From Luteipulveratus halotolerans (GTDB taxonomy: Bacteria; Actinomycetota; Actinomycetes; Actinomycetales; Dermatophilaceae): DNA of 64,000 nucleotides. Position 1 is the stretch's first letter; each line of letters starts with the position of its first letter. A program made the translations under genes and the position numbers. The stretch is from contig NZ_LAIR01000002.1 in assembly GCF_001247745.1 (NCBI RefSeq), positions 2,914,001 through 2,978,000 of the forward strand, in the 5' to 3' direction. Shown here piece after piece: positions 15,355-24,133 of the stretch. Under the pieces are notes generated by a model that ran no database searches, was not told the DNA's origin, and worked only from the letters and a program-made list of their open reading frames with translations.

Positions 15355-17565
15355 ATGCTCCATCGCCTCGCACTGCTCGTCGTCAGACGCGCGCGGCTGG
15401 TGCTCGCTGCCACCGTCGTCGTCCTCATCGCCGCCGCCGTGCTCGGTGTCGGCGCGTTCAGCAAGCTCCAGGGCGGCGGGTTCGAGGACCCGAACGCCGA
15501 GTCCACCACCGCCTCGACGGTCGTCACCGAGCGGTTCGGCGACGACCCCGACCTCGTCCTCGTCGTCGACGCGGGCAAGCCCGTCGACCAGGCCGCCGCC
15601 TCGGGCCGCGCCCTCACCGAGCGCCTGTCGCAGGACCACGACCTCGGCACCGTCGCGTCGTACTGGACCACCGGCGCGCCGTCGATGAAGTCCGCCGACG
15701 GCACGAAAGCCCTTGTCGTCGCTTCGATTCCGGGCGACTTCGACCACCAGGCCGAGGTCGCCACGGACGTGCTCGCCACGTACGGCGGGTCGCACGACGG
15801 CCTCACGGTCGCGATGGGCGGCGAGAGCGGCGTCAACCTCGACGTCAACGACCAGATCACCAGCGACCTCGCGTTCGCCGAGTCGATCGCGATCCCGCTG
15901 ATGCTGGTGCTGCTCGGCCTCGCGTTCGGCAGCCTCGTCGCTGCGCTGCTGCCCCTCGCGATCGGGGTGTTCGCGATCTTCGGGACGTTCGCCGAGCTGT
16001 CGGTGCTCGGCTCGCTCACCGACGTCTCGATCTTCGCGATCAACCTGACCACCAGCCTCGGGCTCGGGCTCGCGGTCGACTACGCGCTGCTCATGGTGAG
16101 CCGCTTCCGCGAAGAGCTGGCGCACGGTGGCTCGACCGACGACGCCGTCGTCCGCACCGTGGAGACGGCAGGGCGGACGATCCTGTTCAGCGCCTCCACG
16201 GTGGCCGTCGCGCTCGGCGCGCTGCTGCTGTTCCCGCTGTACTTCCTGCGGTCGTTCGCCTACGCCGGCATCGGCGTCATCCTCATCGCGATGCTCGCGG
16301 CCCTCGTGGTGCTGCCTGCTCTGCTCACCGTGCTCGGCACCCGCATCAACGCCGGCCGCCTGCCCTGGGTGAAGGGCTCCCCCGCCACGGTGGCGCCGTT
16401 CTGGGGCCGGCTCGCGGGCGCGGCGATGCGCCGCCCGGCCCTCGCCGCACTGCCGGTGCTCGCGGCCCTGCTGCTCATGGCCGCGCCGCTCGCTCACGTC
16501 GGGTTCAGCACGCCCGACGACCGCGTGCTGCCGCAGAGCGCGACCAGCCGAGTCGCCGGTGACTCGCTGCGCACCCAGTTCACCTCCGACGACACCGACG
16601 CGATCGTCGCCGTCAGCGACCGTGCCGTCCCGGCGAACGCCGTCACGTCGTACGCCGCCGCCATCTCCCGCATCGACGGCGTCGAACGGGTCGACTCCAG
16701 CGCGGGCACGTTCGTACGAGGGCAAGAGGTCGCGAGCTCACCCGCGGACGCGCGCAACGCTCGACCGGACGCCCAACGGCTGTCGGTGGTGATGCCGTAC
16801 GACGCCCAGTCCGACCAGGCGCGCGACCTGCTCGACCGCGTACGCGCCCTGCCGGAGCCGCCCGGCACGTCGTTCGCGATCGGCGGGCCGACCGCGGCGT
16901 TCGTCGACGGGCAGCACGCCATCACGTCGCGCATCCCGTTGGCCGCCGTGCTCATCGCGGTCTCGACGTTCGTGCTGCTGTTCCTGTTCACCGGCAGTGT
17001 GCTGCAACCGCTGAGAGCGTTGGTACTCAACGTGATCGGGCTGTCAGCGACACTCGGCGTCCTCGTCTGGATCTTCCAGGACGGCCACCTCGCGGGCTGG
17101 CTCGGGTTCACTCCTCAGCCGCTCGAGATGAGCATGCTCCTGCTGCTCTTCTGCATCACGTTCGGGCTCTCGATGGACTACGAGGTGTTCGTCATGAGCC
17201 GCATCAAGGAGATGCACGAGCGCGGCGCCGGGCTGCGTGAGTCGGTCACGGAGGGGCTCGCCCGCAGCGGTCGCATCGTGTCGATGGCCGCCGTCATCCT
17301 GGCCGTGAGCTTCTTCGCCTTCGGTACGAGCTCGGTCAGCTTCATCCAGATGTTCGGCCTGGGCGCGGGCATCGCGGTCCTCGTCGACGCGACCCTGATC
17401 CGAGGCGTGCTCGTACCCGTGGCCATGCGGCTCATGGGCGACCGCGCCTGGTGGGCGCCCGCTCCCCTGGCCCGGCTGCACCGCAGGTTCGGGCTGTCGG
17501 AGGCCCCGTCCGCACCAGAGCCCGCTCCGCCGGTCACACCCGAGCCGGTGCCAGCCGGCCGCTGA
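15355..17565 (+). CDS. MMPL-family RND transporter
   Basis: 736 residues, ATG 15355 with CAGGGGAA upstream. Topology is the standard MMPL plan. TM1 is at about 15-38, then a soluble loop, a five-helix block (about 185-345), a second soluble loop (about 390-540) and a second five-helix block (about 545-700), ending in a Pro-rich tail. Conserved intramembrane motifs GLAVDYALLMVSRFREEL and FGLSMDYEVFVMSRIKE carry the proton-relay Asp-Tyr pairs. MMPL proteins export lipids or hydrophobic compounds using the proton gradient. Control by the divergent TetR suggests drug or lipid efflux. Confidence 0.92.
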   Translation: MLHRLALLVVRRARLVLAATVVVLIAAAVLGVGAFSKLQGGGFEDPNAESTTASTVVTERFGDDPDLVLVVDAGKPVDQAAASGRALTERLSQDHDLGTVASYWTTGAPSMKSADGTKALVVASIPGDFDHQAEVATDVLATYGGSHDGLTVAMGGESGVNLDVNDQITSDLAFAESIAIPLMLVLLGLAFGSLVAALLPLAIGVFAIFGTFAELSVLGSLTDVSIFAINLTTSLGLGLAVDYALLMVSRFREELAHGGSTDDAVVRTVETAGRTILFSASTVAVALGALLLFPLYFLRSFAYAGIGVILIAMLAALVVLPALLTVLGTRINAGRLPWVKGSPATVAPFWGRLAGAAMRRPALAALPVLAALLLMAAPLAHVGFSTPDDRVLPQSATSRVAGDSLRTQFTSDDTDAIVAVSDRAVPANAVTSYAAAISRIDGVERVDSSAGTFVRGQEVASSPADARNARPDAQRLSVVMPYDAQSDQARDLLDRVRALPEPPGTSFAIGGPTAAFVDGQHAITSRIPLAAVLIAVSTFVLLFLFTGSVLQPLRALVLNVIGLSATLGVLVWIFQDGHLAGWLGFTPQPLEMSMLLLLFCITFGLSMDYEVFVMSRIKEMHERGAGLRESVTEGLARSGRIVSMAAVILAVSFFAFGTSSVSFIQMFGLGAGIAVLVDATLIRGVLVPVAMRLMGDRAWWAPAPLARLHRRFGLSEAPSAPEPAPPVTPEPVPAGR

Positions 17566-17574
17566 CCCGCACAA

Positions 17575-17628
17575 CGCGCGTACGCGCAGACGACGCTGAC
17601 ATGTCGGCGTCGTCTGCGCGTACGCGCG
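17575..17628. terminator. 22-bp-arm perfect hairpin between MMPL and amidase genes
   Basis: CGCGCGTACGCGCAGACGAC plus GC (17575-17596) pairs with 17607-17628 without mismatch. The loop TGACATGTCG itself contains GAC/GTC. It serves as a bidirectional terminator between convergent genes. Confidence 0.8.
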
Positions 17629-17631
17629 TCA

Positions 17632-18501
17632 TCAGCGCCGCAGGTACGCGCTGAGCCCGTCCGCGAGCGCGGTCGCCTCACGCTGACGGAACGCCGGGTC
17701 CGAGAGCAGCCGGGCATCCGTGGCATTGCGCATGTTGCCCGACTCGATCATCACGCTCGGGACGCTCGACAGGTTGAGCGTGCCGAGGTCCGTACGCCGG
17801 GTGATGCCGGAGCCGCCGCCCAGGTATCCGGCGTTCGGCATGCCCGTGCCCCGCGCGAACGCACCGTGCACGGCGGTCGCCAGCTGCTTCGAGGCGTCCT
17901 GAGCCTTCGCGCCCCCGACCATGCGTCCGGACCAGATGACGTGGAAGCCGCGTGCGCTCGCCGATGCGTTGCCGTCGGCGTGGACCGAGATCATCGCGTC
18001 GGCCTTGGCCGCCGTCCCCGCCCGACCGCGCACGTCGACGCACGGCCCGACACCGTCGTCCGAGCTGCGTGTGAGCACGACCTTCGCGCCCCGCGCCCGC
18101 AGCAGCGACGCCAGCCGGGTCGACACGTCCCACACCTGCGCGTGCTCCGCATAACCGGCGTTCGTCTCAGTTCCGGTGGTGTTGCACGCTTTTCGTACGC
18201 CGAAGCCCGCGTCGACCTGTCGGTTCACCTCGCGTGGGTTGCTCGCGTTGCCGCCGTTGTGGCCGGGGTCGATGACGACGACCCGCCCCGCGAGGGGTGC
18301 CGCGGGCGCAGAGGAGGCGGCCGTCGTACGACTCGGCTCGGCCGTGCTCGTCGACGTCGGTGACCCGCCCGACGAGGCCGTGCCCGACGACCCGCTCGCT
18401 CCCCCGCTGCATCCGGCGAGACCGACGGCGACACCGGCGACGAGCAGCGCACCGGCCGTGCGTCGACGGGCCGAGCGGTCGGGCAAGAGCACGGAAGCCA
18501 T
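17632..18501 (-). CDS. Secreted N-acetylmuramoyl-L-alanine amidase (Amidase_3), lipoprotein
   Basis: 289 residues. Start chosen at ATG 18501 because it yields a lipoprotein signal (SARRRTAGALLVAGVAVGLAGC). A Ser/Thr/Ala linker (about 35-70) leads to an Amidase_3 domain. Zinc ligands and the catalytic Glu are visible in VVIDPGHNGG, MISVHADGNA and VMIESGNMRN. The enzyme cleaves the bond between muramic acid and the stem peptide, acting at the cell surface in daughter-cell separation or wall turnover. Two Cys pairs (KACNTTG, GPCVDV) may form a disulphide. It converges on the MMPL gene at a strong hairpin. Confidence 0.9.
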   Translation of the reverse strand: MASVLLPDRSARRRTAGALLVAGVAVGLAGCSGGASGSSGTASSGGSPTSTSTAEPSRTTAASSAPAAPLAGRVVVIDPGHNGGNASNPREVNRQVDAGFGVRKACNTTGTETNAGYAEHAQVWDVSTRLASLLRARGAKVVLTRSSDDGVGPCVDVRGRAGTAAKADAMISVHADGNASASARGFHVIWSGRMVGGAKAQDASKQLATAVHGAFARGTGMPNAGYLGGGSGITRRTDLGTLNLSSVPSVMIESGNMRNATDARLLSDPAFRQREATALADGLSAYLRR

Positions 18502-18750
18502 GGGCGGCCACGGTACGCAGGCGCGGACCTCGGGGCCACCCGACGGCGTCCGCAGGACCGGCTGGTGTGGGAGACGGCACGCCGCGCCGGTTCGGCTGTC
18601 AGCGGCGTGGCCGGTAGACTCCGCCCCGGAGTTGCCGTTCCGTCTTGCCTCGGCCTCCAGTGACGTGGTCCCCCATTTCATGAGCCGCCACCTGCGACCC
18701 GCGGGTTGAGCGCGCTGGCGAGACACGCCGCACCATTCGGAGTTCTTTTC

Positions 18751-20274
18751 GTGCCCAGCACTTTCGCGCGCCTCGGCGTGCCTGCAGTCCTGTCCGACGC
18801 CCTCACCCAGCAGGGCATCACCGAGCCCACGCCCATCCAGGCCGCCACGCTGCCCGACTCGCTCGCCGGCCGCGACGTCCTCGGACGCGGTCGCACCGGT
18901 TCGGGCAAGACCTACGCGTTCCTGCTGCCGGTCGTCGCCCGCCTGGTCGCGTCGGGGCGCCCCGCCCAGTCGACGCGACCGCGCTCGGTGATCCTCGCCC
19001 CCACCCGTGAGCTCGCCGTTCAGATCGCCGACTCACTCGCGCCCCTCGCGGCTGCCACTGGCCTCAGCACGCTCACCGTGTTCGGCGGCGTCGGCCAGAA
19101 CCCGCAGGTCAAGGGGCTGCGTGCCGGCGTCGACGTGCTCATCGCCTGCCCCGGCCGCCTGCTCGACCTGATGGGCCAGGGCGCGTGCCGCCTCGACCAG
19201 GCCGAGGTCTCCGTGCTCGACGAGGCCGACCACATGGCCGACCTCGGCTTCCTCCCCGGCGTGAAGCGCATCCTCGACGCGACGCCGCGTGACTCGCAGC
19301 GCCTGCTGTTCTCGGCGACGCTCGACGCCGGAGTCGACGTCATCGTCAAGCGCTACCTCACGAATCCCGTGACGCACGAGACGGATTCGGCCCAGTCGCC
19401 GGTCTCGACGATGGACCACCACGTGTTCCACGTGACCGCTGACCACCGCCTGCCGGTGCTCAAGGACCTCACCGCCGCGCCCGGTCGTACGGTCGTGTTC
19501 ACCCGCACCAAGTACGGCGCCAAGAAGCTCGCCAAGCAGCTCAACGCCCAGGGCGTGCCCTCGGTCGAGCTGCACGGCAACCTCGGCCAGGGAGCGCGTC
19601 AGCGCAACCTCGAGGCGTTCCACTCGGGCAAGGCGACGACGCTGGTCGCCACCGACATCGCCGCGCGTGGCATCCACGTCGACGACGTCGCGCTCGTCGT
19701 GCACGCCGACCCGCCCGTCGAGCACAAGGCCTACCTGCACCGCGCCGGCCGTACGGCCCGGGCGGGCAACGCCGGCACCGTCGTCACGATGATGCTCGAC
19801 GAGCAGGTGCGCGACGTGAAGGCGCTGACCCGCGCAGCCGGCATCAAGCCGCGTACGACGCGCGTCGACCCGAGCCACCCGCTGCTGCTCGAGATCGCTC
19901 CCGGTGAGCGCTCGTTCGTCGAGGGCGGTCTCGTGCTCGAGGTGCCCGGCCAGAACGGTCGAGGCGGCCAGGGCGGTGGCGGCGGTCGTGGCCGTGGTGG
20001 TCAGGGGCGCAGCCAGGGACAGCGCTCGCGAGGCGGTCGGTCCGGCGGCGGCCAGGGCCAGGAGTCCCAGGAGGCGCGTGGCTCGCGTGGCGGTCGTGGA
20101 CGCGGTCGCGGTGCGGCCGCCGGCGGTTCTGCTCAGGGCGGCGGTCGGCGTACGAGCGGTCAGTCGGGCCGTTCCGGCGGCCAGTCTGGGCGCTCCGGCG
20201 GTCAGACCCGCAGCAGCGGCGGCAGCGTGGTGGCGTTCTCCTCCAGCACGTCGGCGGGACGCCGCGGCCGCTGA
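18751..20274 (+). CDS. DEAD-box RNA helicase with RGG-rich tail
   Basis: 507 residues. GTG 18751 is preferred (GGAG 8 nt upstream; the product begins with the Q-motif-proximal STFARLGVP). Motifs in order: PTPIQAATLP, GRTGSGKT (I), PTRELA (Ia), DEAD at 157-160 (II), SAT (III), VVFTRTK (IV), TDIAARGIHVDDV (V) and HRAGRTAR (VI). From about residue 390 the tail is Gly/Arg/Gln/Ser-rich with many RGG-like repeats, which bind RNA and favour condensate formation. It unwinds structured RNA, probably in ribosome assembly or mRNA decay. Starts further upstream (18706) lack a ribosome-binding site. Confidence 0.92.
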   Translation: MPSTFARLGVPAVLSDALTQQGITEPTPIQAATLPDSLAGRDVLGRGRTGSGKTYAFLLPVVARLVASGRPAQSTRPRSVILAPTRELAVQIADSLAPLAAATGLSTLTVFGGVGQNPQVKGLRAGVDVLIACPGRLLDLMGQGACRLDQAEVSVLDEADHMADLGFLPGVKRILDATPRDSQRLLFSATLDAGVDVIVKRYLTNPVTHETDSAQSPVSTMDHHVFHVTADHRLPVLKDLTAAPGRTVVFTRTKYGAKKLAKQLNAQGVPSVELHGNLGQGARQRNLEAFHSGKATTLVATDIAARGIHVDDVALVVHADPPVEHKAYLHRAGRTARAGNAGTVVTMMLDEQVRDVKALTRAAGIKPRTTRVDPSHPLLLEIAPGERSFVEGGLVLEVPGQNGRGGQGGGGGRGRGGQGRSQGQRSRGGRSGGGQGQESQEARGSRGGRGRGRGAAAGGSAQGGGRRTSGQSGRSGGQSGRSGGQTRSSGGSVVAFSSSTSAGRRGR

Positions 20275-20284
20275 ACGCCGCGCG

Positions 20285-20328
20285 CACCCTGTGAGGAAGC
20301 GTGAGCACCACCGCACACTTCCTCACAG
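20285..20328. repeat. Hairpin repeat family A, copy 1
   Basis: CACCCTGTGAGGAAG, then GAGCACCACC in the loop, then the complementary CTTCCTCACAG. Near-identical to 20350-20397 and related to 25170-25217 and 25241-25283. Lies between the convergent helicase and DUF6918 genes. Confidence 0.8.
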
Positions 20329-20349
20329 CGAGCCCAAGCCCGCCTGCTC

Positions 20350-20397
20350 CACCCTGTGAGGAAGCGTGAGCACCACCGCACACTTCCTCACAGGGTG
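20350..20397. repeat. Hairpin repeat family A, copy 2
   Basis: Same stem as copy 1, with a complete right arm ending CTCACAGGGTG and the same GAGCACCACC loop core. Tandem with copy 1, separated by 21 nt. Confidence 0.85.
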
Positions 20398-20417
20398 GTC
20401 AAGCCCTCCGCCCAGCA

Positions 20418-20453
20418 CGAAGGCCGGTGACCCGACAGGGTCACCGGCCTTCG
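20418..20453. terminator. 16-bp hairpin terminator of the DUF6918 gene
   Basis: CGAAGGCCGGTGACCC pairs perfectly with its complement around a GACA loop, 13 nt past the minus-strand stop at 20467. Confidence 0.75.
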
Positions 20454-20466
20454 TCGTACGAGCGGG

Positions 20467-20898
20467 TCAGGCGTGCTTCTGCACAGCCGCGCCGATGCGG
20501 GGCAGGGCGGCCTTCACGTTGTCGTGGGCCTTGCCGCGCAGGCTGCCGTAGGCCTTGCGGAGCACGTCGCGGTCGGTCGACTCGGCGCGCTTGTCGGTCA
20601 CCGAGAGCAGCGCGTCGGCGGCCTCGTCGCCGCGACCGGCGAGGTAGGCGCCGAAGTCACCGTTGCCACCGAAGTCGGCCCAGAACGGCTCGAGCGCGGA
20701 CGCGAACTCGGGCAGCATGCGGTTGGTCGCGCTGGAGGCGATGGTGGGGCTGACCTTCTTGGCGGTGGCGTACGCCGCCTTGACGGCCGTGCCCGACAGG
20801 CCCTTCTTGTCGCTGACCTCGGCGTCGATGGTGGCGGCGAGATCGGCGACGACGGCCGGGCGGACCTGCTCCTGGAGCAGGGTTGCTGCAAGGGTCAC
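20467..20898 (-). CDS. DUF6918-like actinobacterial protein
   Basis: 143 residues from GTG 20898, chosen because AAAGG lies about 10 nt upstream and the product begins with TLAATLLQEQVRPAVV. An ATG at 20928 would add 10 residues without a visible ribosome-binding site. The sequence is all-helical and soluble (DLAATIDAEVSDKKGLSG, AYATAKKVSP, DVLRKAYGSLRGKA), with no catalytic motif. This resembles the DUF6918 group of conserved actinobacterial proteins of unknown role. It is monocistronic and flanked downstream by hairpin repeats. Confidence 0.7.
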   Translation of the reverse strand: MTLAATLLQEQVRPAVVADLAATIDAEVSDKKGLSGTAVKAAYATAKKVSPTIASSATNRMLPEFASALEPFWADFGGNGDFGAYLAGRGDEAADALLSVTDKRAESTDRDVLRKAYGSLRGKAHDNVKAALPRIGAAVQKHA

Positions 20899-21080
20899 GA
20901 GGGTGTGCCTTTCGGGGTGGTTTCGCATGGGGACGACCTACCGTAGTCCGAACCATCACGGCGACATGCCGGGGGCGCCCGAACTGTTTCGTACGAACGC
21001 TGCTCACCTGCGCGACACCGGCCTGGACTACGGTTGGCCGCGGCAAGAGCGCGACGAGCGAGCACCCCTCAGGAGGACGC

Positions 21081-21830
21081 GTGGACCTGCAGCACAAGGT
21101 CGTCTGGGTCGTCGGCGCCTCCAGCGGCATCGGTGCGGCCCTCGCTCGTGAGGCGCAGGCGCGCGGCGCCAAGGTCGCCATCACCGCCCGCCGAGAGGCC
21201 GAGCTGGCCGAGGTGTCCGGTGGCGCCATGCTCGTGCTGCCGGCCGACGTCACCGACGCCGCCGCCATGGTCGACTGCGCCTCCACGATCGAGCACACGC
21301 TCGGCCCGATCGACGTCGTGGTCATCGGTGCCGGCGCCTGGAACACCATGGACATCCTGTCCTGGGACACCGACGCGTTCGCCGAGACCGTGCAGGTCAA
21401 CCTCGTCGGCACCAGCAACGCGATCGGCGCCGTACTCCCGAGCATGCTGCGCCGGCGTACAGGTGTCATCGCCGGCATCACCTCGCCCGCCGGTTACCGC
21501 GGGTTCCCGACGGTCGAGGCCTACGGCGCCACCAAGGCCGGCATGCTCAACCTGCTCGAGGGTCTGCGCGCTCAGGGCAACCAGCACGGCATCCACGTCA
21601 CGACGATCGCCCCGACGGCCGTACGCACGCGGCTGTCGTCCGCGTCGCGGCTGCGGCTGCCGTTCAGCATCGACCCCGACGTGGCCGGTCGCGCGATCTG
21701 CGACGGCCTCGAGCGCGAGCGCGTCGAGATCGCCTTCCCTCACCGAATGGCGTTGCCACTCAAGCTCATTCGCATGACGCCCGTACGCGTGTGGCCGGCA
21801 CTCGCCGACCGGCTCACGCGCGACCGCTGA
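21081..21830 (+). CDS. Short-chain dehydrogenase/reductase
   Basis: 249 residues, GTG 21081 behind AGGAGG. It is a classical SDR: the cofactor motif GASSGIG is near the start, a VVIGAGA equivalent of NNAG follows, ITSPAGYRGF carries the catalytic Ser region, and YGATKAG supplies the Tyr-x-x-x-Lys pair. The Arg in the ITARRE segment after beta-2 suggests NADP(H) preference. The C-terminus is basic. The substrate cannot be inferred. It converges on the crcB pair with only 4 bp between stop codons. Confidence 0.85.
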   Translation: MDLQHKVVWVVGASSGIGAALAREAQARGAKVAITARREAELAEVSGGAMLVLPADVTDAAAMVDCASTIEHTLGPIDVVVIGAGAWNTMDILSWDTDAFAETVQVNLVGTSNAIGAVLPSMLRRRTGVIAGITSPAGYRGFPTVEAYGATKAGMLNLLEGLRAQGNQHGIHVTTIAPTAVRTRLSSASRLRLPFSIDPDVAGRAICDGLERERVEIAFPHRMALPLKLIRMTPVRVWPALADRLTRDR

Positions 21831-21834
21831 CCGG

Positions 21835-22191
21835 TCAGGCGACCAGCCACCACCCGAGCGCGGCGGCGAGCACACCGCCGACGAGAGACACACCCACGTT
21901 GGTGAGCGCGAGCTCGAGCCGGCCCGACTCTCCGAGCCGCCAGGTCTCGAAGCTGAACGTGCTGAACGTCGTGAGCGCACCGCAGAACCCCGTGCCGACC
22001 AGCGCGTACGCCGAGCCGTCCAGCCCGGCAGCGGCCGCGCCGAGCACGAACGACCCGAGCAGGTTGACGGTGAGCGTCCCGAACGGCATTCCCCCGTCGA
22101 CGCGGGCCTTCACCCACGCGTCGATCAGGTAGCGAGCCGGCGCACCCACACAGCCGCCCACGAACACCGCGAGCCAGCCGAGCGCGCTCAC
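21835..22191 (-). CDS. crcB: Fluoride channel subunit CrcB/Fluc (second of pair)
   Basis: 118 residues, GTG 22191 overlapping the stop of the upstream crcB (GTGA). Four membrane helices are visible. The family signature GFCGALTTFSTFSFE carries the fluoride-coordinating Phe and TTFST motif, and an early GAPARYLID resembles the conserved G-x-x-R-Y segment. Fluc proteins are dual-topology dimeric fluoride channels. Where two genes are adjacent they usually encode a fixed-orientation heterodimer, which fits here. Confidence 0.93.
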   Translation of the reverse strand: MSALGWLAVFVGGCVGAPARYLIDAWVKARVDGGMPFGTLTVNLLGSFVLGAAAAGLDGSAYALVGTGFCGALTTFSTFSFETWRLGESGRLELALTNVGVSLVGGVLAAALGWWLVA

Positions 22192-22625
22192 TCCTCGCCC
22201 CACAGCCGCATCAGGCCGACGCCGACGCCGACCGACACGAGGCACAGCACCACGCCGCCGATGAGCTCGGCGAGCGCCAGCACCGGGTGGTCGGCGAGCA
22301 GCCCGCGCGCGTGGACGGCGTACGTCGAGAAGGTCGTGAACCCTCCGAGCACACCCACGCCGACGAACGGCCGCAGCAACGGGTGGCCGTGCCTGTGCTC
22401 GACGACCAGCACCATCAGCGCCCCGAGCAGCATGCTGCCGACGACATTGGTGACCAGCGTGGCGACGTCGAGCCCGTCGGACGGGTGCGGCAGCAGCTCG
22501 GCGACCCCGGCCCGGGCGAGGGCTCCGAGCCCGCCGCCGAGCGCGATCGCGGCCAGGACGGAGGGGGTCGACGGCGAGGGCACAGCGGGTTCGTCGGGGT
22601 CGACCGGGAGCGGGGTTGAGGACAT
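22188..22625 (-). CDS. crcB: Fluoride channel subunit CrcB/Fluc (first of pair)
   Basis: 145 residues from ATG 22625. After a Pro/Ser-rich N-terminal extension (about 25 residues) come four helices, with GGGLGALARAG, TLVTNVVGSMLLG and the signature GVLGGFTTFSTYAVH. It is the partner of the overlapping downstream crcB and together they would export cytoplasmic fluoride passively. I looked for a fluoride riboswitch upstream on this strand and did not see the conserved GGNGATGG/GCTGATG features. Confidence 0.93.
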   Translation of the reverse strand: MSSTPLPVDPDEPAVPSPSTPSVLAAIALGGGLGALARAGVAELLPHPSDGLDVATLVTNVVGSMLLGALMVLVVEHRHGHPLLRPFVGVGVLGGFTTFSTYAVHARGLLADHPVLALAELIGGVVLCLVSVGVGVGLMRLWGEE

Positions 22626-22654
22626 CGTCGGTCAACGTACTCCCCACGGCCACG

Positions 22655-22747
22655 TACGATGGTGGGCATGACGCCTTCCACTGAAGACGCCGCTGACAGC
22701 TGCAGTACCCAGCCGGGTGACGCCCGGCTCCCCGCAGGACGCGGCCG
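22655..22747 (+). promoter_or_regulatory. Structured 5' leader of the CNNM/CBS operon
   Basis: A TACGAT -10-like hexamer at 22655-22660 is followed by about 90 nt containing a stem AGCCGGG/CCCGGCT (22711-22729) and the repeated short motif GACGCC. CGCTGACAGCTGCAGTACC precedes the stem and AGGA lies before the ATG. The arrangement looks like a regulated leader for a metal-related membrane protein, but I cannot match it to a known riboswitch class. Confidence 0.3.
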
Positions 22748-24133
22748 ATGAACATCACGATCGGCCTGGTCAGCATCCTGGCGCTGACCCTCGCAACGGC
22801 CTACTTCGTTGCCCAGGAGTTCGCCTACGTCGCGGTCGACCGCTCGCGCCTGTCGCAGCTCGCCGACGACGGCGACGCCGCCGCAGCACGCGCGCTGAAG
22901 GTCACCAGCCGCCTGTCGTTCGCTCTCTCGGGCGCCCAGCTCGGCATCACGGTGACCGCCCTGCTCGTCGGCTACGTGTCCGAGCCCTACCTCGGCAAGG
23001 GCCTGGCCGACCTGCTGACCGACACGACCGGGCTGAACGAAGCGCTCTCGTTGTCGATCTCGGTCCTGATCGCGCTCGTGCTAAGCACCGTCATCCAGAT
23101 GGTCGTCGGCGAGCTCGCGCCCAAGAACTACGCGATCGCCCGCCCCGTGGCCCTGGCGCGCTGGCTCTCGCGCAGCACCTTGATCTACCTCACGGTCGCC
23201 GGCCCGATCATCCGACTGTTCGACGGGGCGAGCACCAAGCTGCTGCGCTCGGTCGGCATCGAGCCGGTCGAGGAGCTCCCGCACGGTGCGACCCCAGAGG
23301 ACCTGCACCACATCATCGACGAGTCGCAGGCGGGTGGTCTGCTCGACGACGACCTGTCGCACCTGCTCGACCGCGGGCTCACCTTCCGCCACCTCACGGC
23401 GGCCGAGGTCATGACGCCCCGGGTCGACGCGGTCACGGTCGACGCCGACGGCACGCTCGACGACGTGGTCGAGGCGCTCTCCTCGGGCCACTCCCGCTAC
23501 CCCGTCGTGGGCGAGTCGATCGACGACGTCGTCGGCATCGTCGGCACCCCGGAGATCCTGTCGGTGCCCGCCGACCGGCGCGGGTCCGTCCGGGTCCGCG
23601 AGGTCATGATCGAGCCCGTACGCGTGCCCAGCAGCCTCGCGCTCCCCGGCGTCCTCACCGCACTGCGGCAGGCCCACCAGCAGCTCGCGGTCGTCGTCGA
23701 CGAGTACGGCGGTCTCGACGGCATCATCAGCCTCGAGGACGTCGCCGAGGAGGTCGTCGGTGACATCGAGGACGAGGGCGACGTGACCACACAGGCCGGC
23801 GACCCGGCGTACGACGACGGCTCGCTGCCTGCGCGCCTGCGCCTGGACGAGGTCGAGGACCTCACCGGCATCAGCCTGCCCGAGGACGACGACTACGACA
23901 CGCTCGGCGGTCTGGTCCTGGCCCGCCTCGGCCGGGTCGCTGCGGTCGGCGACGAGGTCGAGGTCGAGTGGACCGGCCGTGAGGGCGATGAGCCCGTACG
24001 CCGCACCGCCCGCATCGTCGTACGCACCGTCCAACGCCATGTGCCCGAGCGCGTCGGGGTGAGTGACCTCGGTCCGGTCACGTCCGAGACCGACGCCGAC
24101 AGCACGCCCGACCACGAGGAGGCCTCCCGATGA
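22748..24133 (+). CDS. CNNM/CorC-HlyC family membrane protein with CBS pair
   Basis: 461 residues. A DUF21/CNNM transmembrane domain (about 1-190; ALTLATAYFVAQEFAYV, LSGAQLGITVTALLVG, VGELAPKNYAI) is followed by two CBS domains (about 210-335; MTPRVDAVTVDADGTLDDV, LAVVVDEYGGLDGIISLED) and a C-terminal CorC_HlyC domain (about 350-440; LPEDDDYDTLGGLVLARLG). Members are linked to Mg2+/Na+ or Co2+ transport, though older annotation calls them hemolysins. It overlaps the paralogue downstream by 4 nt (ATGA), so both are made together, probably as partner subunits. Confidence 0.9.
   Translation: MNITIGLVSILALTLATAYFVAQEFAYVAVDRSRLSQLADDGDAAAARALKVTSRLSFALSGAQLGITVTALLVGYVSEPYLGKGLADLLTDTTGLNEALSLSISVLIALVLSTVIQMVVGELAPKNYAIARPVALARWLSRSTLIYLTVAGPIIRLFDGASTKLLRSVGIEPVEELPHGATPEDLHHIIDESQAGGLLDDDLSHLLDRGLTFRHLTAAEVMTPRVDAVTVDADGTLDDVVEALSSGHSRYPVVGESIDDVVGIVGTPEILSVPADRRGSVRVREVMIEPVRVPSSLALPGVLTALRQAHQQLAVVVDEYGGLDGIISLEDVAEEVVGDIEDEGDVTTQAGDPAYDDGSLPARLRLDEVEDLTGISLPEDDDYDTLGGLVLARLGRVAAVGDEVEVEWTGREGDEPVRRTARIVVRTVQRHVPERVGVSDLGPVTSETDADSTPDHEEASR

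Noticed and set aside
20285..20397. Tandem repeats resembling a very short CRISPR array
   Set aside because: Only two units, each itself a hairpin, with a 21-nt separator, no cas genes, and the same unit recurs at 25170-25283 between other genes.
22626..22750. Fluoride riboswitch upstream of the crcB pair
   Set aside because: The conserved GGNGATGG and GCTGATG blocks are not present on the minus strand.
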